A stretch of 10,939 bases of DNA from Lachnospiraceae bacterium. GTDB lineage: Bacteria; Bacillota; Clostridia; Lachnospirales; Lachnospiraceae. Below the pieces are notes generated by a model. The model had not been told where the DNA came from. It saw only the letters and a program-made list of their open reading frames with translations, and searched no databases. The translations under genes and the position numbers were made by a program. Numbering within the stretch: position 1 is the stretch's first letter; every line of letters begins with the position of its first letter. The DNA lies in contig JAAUZN010000026.1 of the NCBI GenBank assembly GCA_014804565.1, positions 21,700-32,638 on the forward strand. Direction: 5' to 3'. Of the stretch, positions 6,596 to 10,939 are shown in pieces.

Positions 6596-7294
6596 TTATT
6601 TCTCCACGATGATATATTTTTCTTCTTCCTTTAAAATATAAAAAGGTTTACTGTCAAGCAATGCCATCAATTTTTGTAAATAAGGTCGATGCTGAGACAT
6701 TTCTTTATACTGCGCACCGCCGTAAAACACAAACGGATTCGCCTTAAGTACTACCGCCTCTGGTTTGTACCCAAAATCGGTTATCAGTTTATCATAATTG
6801 GCGGTTTTCAGATATGTATACCCTTCCAAAACGCAACGGAGCATTGTCTCTTTGCTGTCTGGTTTTTTGAGTTCCAAAATCCGCATTATTTTACCGTCAA
6901 AGGAAAGCAGATCAATTTTACCGGCTTCGTCATCAGCACTTGATTTAAGCGGTGTTTGATAATCTTCAATCTTTCCAATCAATGGAAATGGACCGTAATC
7001 TCTGCTTTGTGTATAAATTTGCATAGCAATTTTTTCTTCTTCACGATTGGAAGCGGGATCAAATTTTCCATCATGCCCTTCGGTTTTATAGGAGCTTTTT
7101 CGAGTAATACAGTTAATGCCGTTAATATAATCGTTTATATTATCACACAAAAATTCGGCGATGACTTCGGTATAATACTCTCCGGTATCTGTAGTTTTAC
7201 CTCTGTAATTTATGAAGTCCATTTTATAGAATGTGCTCTTATTCCCAAAGGCATTTTTACATCGTCCAAGAATTTGCGCCCTTGTATAATCCAT
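6596..7294 (-). CDS. Putative PD-(D/E)XK-fold nuclease-like protein
   Basis: A 232-residue soluble protein. The central stretch has the spacing of the PD-(D/E)XK restriction-endonuclease fold: a helix with acidic residues (E85-E87 in 'NREEEKIA'), then 'GKIDLLSFDGKIMRILELKK', in which D128 and E141-L-K143 fit the catalytic D...ExK on adjacent beta strands, followed by a helix containing 'CVLEGYTYLKTA' (154-165). Proteins of this fold mostly cut DNA, sometimes RNA. The active-site residues look intact, so it is probably catalytic, but the fold call comes from motif reading and not from alignment. The start has an excellent ribosome site, AAAGGAGG about eight bases upstream, stronger than those of its neighbours, which suggests high translation. 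The gene sits three bases from the genes on either side. It could instead be a Holliday-junction or repair-type nuclease. Confidence 0.65.
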   Translation of the reverse strand: MDYTRAQILGRCKNAFGNKSTFYKMDFINYRGKTTDTGEYYTEVIAEFLCDNINDYINGINCITRKSSYKTEGHDGKFDPASNREEEKIAMQIYTQSRDYGPFPLIGKIEDYQTPLKSSADDEAGKIDLLSFDGKIMRILELKKPDSKETMLRCVLEGYTYLKTANYDKLITDFGYKPEAVVLKANPFVFYGGAQYKEMSQHRPYLQKLMALLDSKPFYILKEEEKYIIVEK

Positions 7295-7297
7295 TTG

Positions 7298-7696
7298 TTA
7301 ATCCTCCTTTTTTAAAAAATATGTGGCAGTTTTTACTTTAAAATATTTGTTCATTGAAACGGAAACACTCTTTTGTCCTCTGTATCCGAGAGCGAATTTA
7401 AACACCATACCCCAAAATGCACCTATGCTTTTCTTGACATAAACGGGCAGCTCGGCATCACTTTTACCGGTCAGAACAATAAAATCGTCCTTATAGTAAG
7501 TGAGAAAGGTTTTGACAGGAGGGATACAAAATACGTCATTACAAAACACAATATGTGATAATAACTGTTCATCACATATAGCCCCTATGCACTTATTCCA
7601 GTAAGGAGCATATTCTTCATTTTCCTGAAACTCTTTAAAGTGCGTATAAACAGCAGAAAAATTTTTTTCAATATAGTCTTTCATATGATTTACCAT
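7298..7696 (-). CDS. Small protein of unknown function, first gene of the AT-rich operon
   Basis: I do not recognise this 132-residue protein (128 if translation starts at the second ATG, 7684). It has no signal peptide or clear membrane segment; the moderately hydrophobic stretch 'GAFWGMVFKFALGY' (about 92-105) is probably buried core. The N-terminal half is acidic and aromatic and contains three cysteines (about 37, 41 and 52) with no metal-ligand spacing. The C-terminal third is basic. Neither candidate start has a recognisable ribosome site, and the expected transcription start is only about 20 bases upstream, so initiation may be weak or nearly leaderless. It lies three bases ahead of the nuclease-like gene. 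No helix-turn-helix was seen, so it is not obviously the operon's regulator. Confidence 0.65.
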   Translation of the reverse strand: MVNHMKDYIEKNFSAVYTHFKEFQENEEYAPYWNKCIGAICDEQLLSHIVFCNDVFCIPPVKTFLTYYKDDFIVLTGKSDAELPVYVKKSIGAFWGMVFKFALGYRGQKSVSVSMNKYFKVKTATYFLKKED

Positions 7697-7697
7697 T

Positions 7698-7724
7698 ATA
7701 CATATGTAAAATTAACATATGTAT
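7698..7724. promoter_or_regulatory. Candidate operator: 10-bp inverted repeat over the minus-strand promoter start
   Basis: ATACATATGT (7698-7707) and ACATATGTAT (7715-7724) form a perfect inverted repeat with a seven-base spacer, and each arm is itself palindromic around CATATG. The repeat covers the expected transcription start and the edge of the -10 box. TACATATGTA (7699-7708) also fits the TACAnnTGTA dyad bound by CopY/BlaI-type repressors. Which protein binds here is not known. Confidence 0.65.
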
Positions 7725-7751
7725 TATATCGTTATGTAATTGTGATGTCAA
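7723..7751 (-). promoter_or_regulatory. Perfect-consensus promoter for the minus-strand operon
   Basis: Read on the minus strand, TTGACA (7751-7746) and TATAAT (7728-7723) are both perfect and are separated by exactly 17 bases. The expected transcription start is near 7716. So strong a promoter normally needs a repressor to keep it quiet, and a palindrome overlaps it. Confidence 0.9.
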
Positions 7752-7764
7752 GCGCAGGGGCATA

Positions 7765-7793
7765 TTGCATACATAGAATAATTATGATATAAT
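7765..7793 (+). promoter_or_regulatory. Promoter of the toxin-antitoxin pair
   Basis: TTGCAT (7765-7770), 17 bases, then TATAAT (7788-7793). The -10 is perfect and the -35 matches four of six positions. It is divergent from the minus-strand operon promoter, with the two -35 boxes only 13 bases apart, so regulators bound here could affect both directions. Confidence 0.7.
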
Positions 7794-7830
7794 TTGTCTA
7801 TAATATGATGATACATGGCATATTAAAACA

Positions 7831-7842
7831 TACATTTATGTA
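7831..7842. promoter_or_regulatory. Candidate toxin-antitoxin operator
   Basis: TACAT-TT-ATGTA is a palindrome with a two-base centre, between the promoter and the antitoxin ribosome site. Phd/YefM antitoxins usually repress their own operon by binding such palindromes, so this is a reasonable autoregulatory site. Confidence 0.5.
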
Positions 7843-7865
7843 GTCACTTCAGGGAGGTATACCAT

Positions 7866-8147
7866 ATGGATGCAATTATCAGACCATCAGCGGACATTCG
7901 CAATCATTATAACGAAATATCCAGACTGTGCAGGGAAGAAAGAGTTCCGGTCATTCTTACGGTGAATGGAAGAGGGGATACGGCGGTATTAGGTTTGCAG
8001 GACTATTACCAGATGAAGTCGGAACTGGAGTTACTTCGTACTCTTGCAGAGGCAGAAGAAGATGTGAAGGCTGGAAGGATAGCGCCGATACAGGAATCAT
8101 TTGACGATATCCGGAGTAAACTTTTGGAGATAAAAAATGAAATATAA
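7866..8147 (+). CDS. Phd/YefM-family antitoxin
   Basis: A 93-residue protein. The N-terminal part (about 1-55, with 'SADIRNHYNEISRLCREERVPVILTVNGRGDTAVLGLQDY' read in segments) matches the Phd/YefM fold: a short helix, a strand carrying 'PVILTVNG', and a second helix. This part dimerises and binds operator DNA. The C-terminal part (about 56-93) is charged and helical and would wrap around and neutralise the toxin. ATG 7866 follows AGGGAGGT (7851-7858) at good spacing. The gene overlaps the toxin gene by 11 bases, the usual arrangement that makes antitoxin first and couples the two. By family knowledge, a low toxin-to-antitoxin ratio gives strong self-repression. RelB is an alternative label, but the N-terminus fits Phd better. 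Confidence 0.88.
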   Translation: MDAIIRPSADIRNHYNEISRLCREERVPVILTVNGRGDTAVLGLQDYYQMKSELELLRTLAEAEEDVKAGRIAPIQESFDDIRSKLLEIKNEI

Positions 8148-8448
8148 GGTTATACGAACAGCCAAAGCCGATGAACAGCTTCATAATGATATTTTGTATA
8201 TTGCTCAGGATTCCGGCAGTGTGGATATAGCACTTGACTATCTCGACAAAGTAGAGAACGCAGTCAATCTTTTACAAACAACGCCATATATGGGGTGCCA
8301 GCCCAGATACGCAACGCTCCGTAGGCAGGGCTATCTGGTGCTTATAGTTGAAAGGCATTTGATATTTTATAAGGTTGCCGAGGACGACAAAACGGTGGTG
8401 ATTTATGCTGTTGTGGATGGCAGACGGGAGTATAAAAATATGATTTAA
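8137..8448 (+). CDS. RelE/ParE-superfamily toxin
   Basis: A 103-residue protein of normal length for this superfamily. It opens with 'YKVIRTAKADEQLHNDILYIA', split here as strand 1 and the long first helix, then a second helix ('ALDYLDKVENAVNLL', about 31-45) and a C-terminal sheet with 'GYLVLIVERHLIFYKV' and 'VVIYAVVDGRREY'. RelE-type members cut mRNA on the ribosome, ParE-type members inhibit DNA gyrase. The two long N-terminal helices and 'LIFY' strand look somewhat more ParE-like, but activity cannot be assigned from sequence alone. It starts inside the antitoxin gene, with GGAG at 8126-8129. No frame break is seen, so the toxin looks intact. Its position beside the foreign-looking operon suggests a stabilising or defence-linked role. 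Confidence 0.88.
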   Translation: MKYKVIRTAKADEQLHNDILYIAQDSGSVDIALDYLDKVENAVNLLQTTPYMGCQPRYATLRRQGYLVLIVERHLIFYKVAEDDKTVVIYAVVDGRREYKNMI

Positions 8449-8498
8449 GTGCACCTCACCAGAATGCTCATTATCTTGATATACTTTAGGGGAAACTT

Positions 8499-9401
8499 AT
8501 GGAAAAAGCTTACAAACTTGAATTTGCGGGAGAACAGACAGGGAGCCTGTATGTAAATTGCTGCGGACTGTCCCGGACGGAACCGATGCACAGCTTTGGC
8601 CCGGCGCTTAAGCCACACTATCTGATTCACTACATACTAAGCGGTAAGGGAAAATTTTCGATCGGCGGGGAGGAGTATCCGCTGGAAGCGGGATACGGCT
8701 TTCTGATCACGCCCGACGAGCTTGCCTTTTATCAAGCAGATGAAAAGGAACCGTGGACCTATGTCTGGGTGGGATTCAGCGGTACGCTGGCGGCGGAGTA
8801 TGTGAGTAATATCGGTCTGTCTGTGAGGCAGCCGATTTTCATGTCTGATGCGTCTGAGGAGCTTTACCGGATCGTGAAGGATATGATGGAACACAATACG
8901 TTCGGGCTTTCTCATGATCTGCGACGCAACGGACAGCTGGGTATTTTTTTATCTGTGATAGCGGAGAGCGGCAGAGTGGAGAAGCAGAACGAAAACGACA
9001 GGGCTAATACTTATGTGCGCAAAGCTGTATCGTTTATCCAGAGCAATTACTGCAATCCTATCAAAGTGACGGATGTGGCGGATTATGTGTGTATCAACAG
9101 AAGCTATCTCTATACGTTGTTTCAGCATTCCATGGGGATGTCGCCCCAGCAGTTTTTGACGACCTTCCGTATCACAAAGGCAACGGAGCTTTTACAGCTC
9201 ACATCTTTGCCCATTGAGAGTATCGCGCTGTCCTGTGGATATCACGATCCGCTGGTGTTTACGAAGGCGTTTCGCCAGATGAAACAGATGTCGCCCACGG
9301 CTTTCCGAAAGGAAATGCAGAAGGGCGAGACCAGGAGGAATCGGGAATATCTGCGGCAGGTGGAGGAGTTTATCGGGCAGATCAACAGTTTACAGGGATA
9401 G
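8499..9401 (+). CDS. AraC-family transcriptional regulator with N-terminal cupin sensor
   Basis: A 300-residue protein. The N-terminal half (about 35-95) is a cupin-like sugar-binding domain, with 'HYLIHYILSGKGKF' and 'GYGFLITPDE' typical of AraC regulators such as MsmR and RafR. The C-terminal domain (about 170-272) carries two helix-turn-helix units: 'VTDVADYVCINRSYLYTLF' (190-208), and a second around 'IESIALSCGYHDPLVFTKAF' (239-258), ending in the family signature 'QMSPTAFRKEM'. ATG 8499 follows AGGGGAAA (8488-8495). The gene reads toward galK and galT, so it is a likely activator of galactose or galactoside use, with a sugar as effector. The target and the ligand are inferred from position only. 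The nearest terminators stand between it and galK, so the two are probably not simply co-transcribed. Confidence 0.9.
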   Translation: MEKAYKLEFAGEQTGSLYVNCCGLSRTEPMHSFGPALKPHYLIHYILSGKGKFSIGGEEYPLEAGYGFLITPDELAFYQADEKEPWTYVWVGFSGTLAAEYVSNIGLSVRQPIFMSDASEELYRIVKDMMEHNTFGLSHDLRRNGQLGIFLSVIAESGRVEKQNENDRANTYVRKAVSFIQSNYCNPIKVTDVADYVCINRSYLYTLFQHSMGMSPQQFLTTFRITKATELLQLTSLPIESIALSCGYHDPLVFTKAFRQMKQMSPTAFRKEMQKGETRRNREYLRQVEEFIGQINSLQG

Positions 9402-9408
9402 TAAACTC

Positions 9409-9458
9409 AAAAATCCAGCCGCTTCGCGTCTGTCGCGCTTCGCGCTTTACGATTTTTT
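9409..9458 (+). terminator. Probable terminator of the araC-type gene
   Basis: AAAAATC (9409-9415) pairs with GATTTTT (9451-9457), and an inner CGCG-TCTGT-CGCG hairpin (9425-9437) sits inside, followed by a T-run (9453-9458). It begins eight bases after the stop. The direct repeat GCTTCGCG (9421-9428 and 9437-9444) lets the inside fold in more than one way. Confidence 0.6.
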
Positions 9459-9464
9459 CGTTAT

Positions 9465-9520
9465 CATGTCAGGTGAAATCAAATGTCTGCTTCGCAGCCG
9501 CTTGATTTCCTGCTGACATG
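9465..9520 (+). repeat. Long imperfect hairpin in the araC-galK spacer
   Basis: CATGTCAG (9465-9472) pairs perfectly with CTGACATG (9513-9520). Inside it GAAATCAA (9475-9482) pairs perfectly with TTGATTTC (9502-9509), and CTGC-TTC-GCAG (9487-9497) caps the structure. No T-run follows. It could be an RNA regulatory element, a processing site, or a small dispersed palindromic repeat. CAGCCGCTT here (9495-9503) also occurs at 9416-9424. Confidence 0.7.
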
Positions 9521-9550
9521 GCATATAACATTTTGACAGGTTTGAGTAAC

Positions 9551-9580
9551 AAAGGACTATTTAACGATAGTCCTTTTTTT
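9551..9580 (+). terminator. Rho-independent terminator or attenuator ahead of galK
   Basis: GGACTAT (9554-9560) pairs with ATAGTCC (9567-9573) around TTAACG, with flanking A and T runs and seven T residues (9574-9580). It stops read-through from the regulator gene. If transcription began at the TTGACA further upstream (9533-9538), it would act as an attenuator instead. Confidence 0.85.
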
Positions 9581-9588
9581 ATTATAAT
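9560..9588 (+). promoter_or_regulatory. Candidate galK promoter
   Basis: TTTAAC (9560-9565), 17 bases, then a perfect TATAAT (9583-9588). The weak -35 suits a promoter that needs an activator such as the adjacent AraC-type protein. The -35 lies in the loop of the terminator hairpin. An alternative, TTGACA at 9533-9538, has no good -10. Confidence 0.5.
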
Positions 9589-9658
9589 AAGCGCATAGGA
9601 AAAACAAGCGACGCAAAGCGGAATGTAATGGGGTATTAAAAAGAGAAGGAGAATGGGT

Positions 9659-10822
9659 ATGAAAGAAGCGGTATTAAAAAAATTTGAAGAGATTTACGGA
9701 ACTGCGGACGGCGTCAAGGTATATTTCGCACCGGGGCGTGTGAACATGATCGGTGAGCACACGGACTATAACGGTGGACATGTATTTCCCTGCGCGCTGA
9801 CGATCGGCACTTATGCGGCGGTGAAAAAGCGGGCGGACAGAAAGCTTCGGTTCTTTTCCATGAATTTTGAGAGTCTGGGCGTGATCGAGAGCAGTCTGGA
9901 TGATCTGACACCTTCCGAAGCGGCGGAGTGGACAAACTATCCGAAGGGTGTGATGTGGGCATTCGCCGGGCGCGGCATGGAGATGGACTGCGGATTGGAT
10001 ATAGTGATCAACGGCAACATTCCGAACGGATCTGGCCTGTCTTCCTCCGCTTCTCTGGAGGTGCTGACAGGATTTTGTCTGAAAGATCAATACGGATTTG
10101 ATGTGACGAATGTAGATCTGGCAAAGATCGGGCAGTATTCGGAGAATAACTTTAACGGTATGAACTGCGGTATCATGGATCAGTTCGCCTCTGCTATGGG
10201 AAAAAAGGATCACGCGATCTTTTTGGATACGGCGGATTTGTCTTATCAGTATGCGCCCCTTGTGCTGGACGGCGCTAAGATTATTGTGACAAACAGCAAT
10301 GTAAAGCACTCTCTTGTAAATTCTGAGTACAATGTGCGCAGAAGTGAGTGTGAAAAGGCTCTGGAGGAGCTGCAGACCGTGGTGAAGATCGCGGGGCTCG
10401 GAGATCTGACAGAGGAGGAGTTTGAGGCGAATAAGTCTGCGATCAAGGATGAGGTGCGTGTAAAACGGGCAAAGCATGCCGTGTACGAGAATCAGAGAAC
10501 GATCCGGGCGGTGGAAGCGCTGAAAGAGAATAATTTGAAATTATTCGGAGAGTTGATGAATGCCTCCCACGTTTCTTTGCGGGACGATTACCAGGTATCC
10601 TGCGATGAGATTGATGTGCTCGTGGAGGAGGCTTGGAAAGTAGACGGGGTCATCGGATCCAGAATCACGGGTGGCGGCTTTGGTGGCTGTACGGTCAGCA
10701 TCGTGAAGGACGAGGCGGTAGAGAGCTTTAAGGAAAAGGTAGGTGCAGCCTACGAAGCGCGTGTCGGGAAAAAGGCGGATTTCTACGTGGTAGAGATCGG
10801 AGACGGTCCGCGTTGCCTGTGA
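9659..10822 (+). CDS. galK: Galactokinase
   Basis: A 387-residue GHMP-superfamily kinase of normal length. It phosphorylates alpha-D-galactose at C1 with ATP, the first committed step of the Leloir pathway, in the cytosol. The galactokinase signature 'GRVNMIGEHTDYNGG' is at 26-40, with the conserved Arg at 27. The ATP-binding motif 'PNGSGLSSSAS' is at 122-132, the likely catalytic Asp is D174 in 'CGIMDQFAS', and the C-terminal 'TGGGFGG' ends at 343. ATG 9659 is preferred over ATG 9653 because AAGGAG (9646-9651) is seven bases from the first and only one base from the second. galT follows after 22 bases with its own ribosome site, so the two form an operon. Control by the upstream AraC-type regulator is likely. 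Confidence 0.97.
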   Translation: MKEAVLKKFEEIYGTADGVKVYFAPGRVNMIGEHTDYNGGHVFPCALTIGTYAAVKKRADRKLRFFSMNFESLGVIESSLDDLTPSEAAEWTNYPKGVMWAFAGRGMEMDCGLDIVINGNIPNGSGLSSSASLEVLTGFCLKDQYGFDVTNVDLAKIGQYSENNFNGMNCGIMDQFASAMGKKDHAIFLDTADLSYQYAPLVLDGAKIIVTNSNVKHSLVNSEYNVRRSECEKALEELQTVVKIAGLGDLTEEEFEANKSAIKDEVRVKRAKHAVYENQRTIRAVEALKENNLKLFGELMNASHVSLRDDYQVSCDEIDVLVEEAWKVDGVIGSRITGGGFGGCTVSIVKDEAVESFKEKVGAAYEARVGKKADFYVVEIGDGPRCL

Positions 10823-10844
10823 GAGTATATTAAGGAGAAGAAAA

Positions 10845-10939
10845 ATGATTCAGAATAATATTAAAAAGCTGGTAGAATATGGTTTGATCACAGGGTTGAT
10901 CGGCGAGGAAGATAAGATTTACACCACCAACCGTCTGCT
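10845..10939 (+). CDS. galT: Galactose-1-phosphate uridylyltransferase, class II (N-terminal part, runs off the window)
   Basis: Only the first 31 codons are in the window. They read 'MIQNNIKKLVEYGLITGLI', then an acidic turn and 'KIYTTNRL', the usual opening of the Firmicutes-type (class II) GalT. This enzyme exchanges galactose 1-phosphate with UDP-glucose to give UDP-galactose and glucose 1-phosphate, the step after GalK. AAGGAGAAG (10832-10840) is the ribosome site, and the gap to galK is 22 bases. No catalytic residue is yet in view, so the call combines N-terminal resemblance with gene order. Confidence 0.85.
   Translation, partial: MIQNNIKKLVEYGLITGLIGEEDKIYTTNRL

Noticed and set aside
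7699..7842. CRISPR-like array made by the repeated TACAT/ATGTA units
   Set aside because: The units are only five bases, in both orientations, with uneven spacing; they look like regulator half-sites.
4325..8448. Integrated element with integrase, transposase, tRNA attachment site or flanking direct repeats
   Set aside because: No recombinase gene or tRNA is present, and no matching direct repeats were found by eye at the two borders.
9653..9658. ATG 9653 as the start of galK
   Set aside because: It is only one base from the AAGGAG ribosome site; ATG 9659 has normal spacing.
9674..10477. Long open frame antisense to galK
   Set aside because: galK is certain on the other strand, and the antisense product looks like no known protein.

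Overview
The window looks like a chromosomal segment from a Gram-positive Clostridia bacterium, most likely Lachnospiraceae. The grounds are AGGAGG-type ribosome sites, SigA-type promoters, a BlaI/BlaR1-like pair with a DUF4825-type sensor end, a peptidoglycan-recognition-type amidase, and an AraC regulator ahead of galK and class II galT. This placement is inference from gene content; no rRNA or tRNA is present.

Layout. (1) 1-264: C-terminal end of a probable GH13 amylase or glucosidase, then a clear terminator (297-341). (2) 361-3226: an autoregulated two-gene unit, a BlaI/MecI-family repressor and an M56 BlaR1-like membrane metallopeptidase, joined by an ATGA overlap and preceded by a TTGACA-17-TATGAT promoter packed with GTATAC palindromes. 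(3) 3227-4320: a structured 200-base spacer, then a membrane-anchored zinc amidase. (4) 4325-7696: five tightly packed minus-strand genes, AT-rich compared with the flanks (one sampled line, 6001-6060, is 30% GC against 57% for 9901-9960). They encode a small unknown protein, a PD-(D/E)XK nuclease-like protein, a two-helix membrane protein with a cytosolic domain, a compact beta-CASP (RNase J-like) metallo-beta-lactamase-fold protein, and a four-helix membrane protein. They are read from a perfect TTGACA-17-TATAAT promoter overlapped by a 10-bp inverted repeat. (5) 7788-8448: a divergently read type II toxin-antitoxin pair (Phd/YefM plus RelE/ParE). (6) 8499-10939: an AraC regulator, a hairpin-rich spacer, galK, and the start of galT (Leloir pathway of galactose use).

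The minus-strand operon is the most interesting part. Its nuclease-like, RNase J-like and membrane components, its foreign base composition and the adjacent toxin-antitoxin module suggest an acquired defence or nucleic-acid-processing system. I do not recognise it as a named system. No integrase, transposase, tRNA or CRISPR array was seen, so how it arrived is unknown. The remaining genes fit ordinary roles in cell-wall stress sensing, wall remodelling and sugar use.
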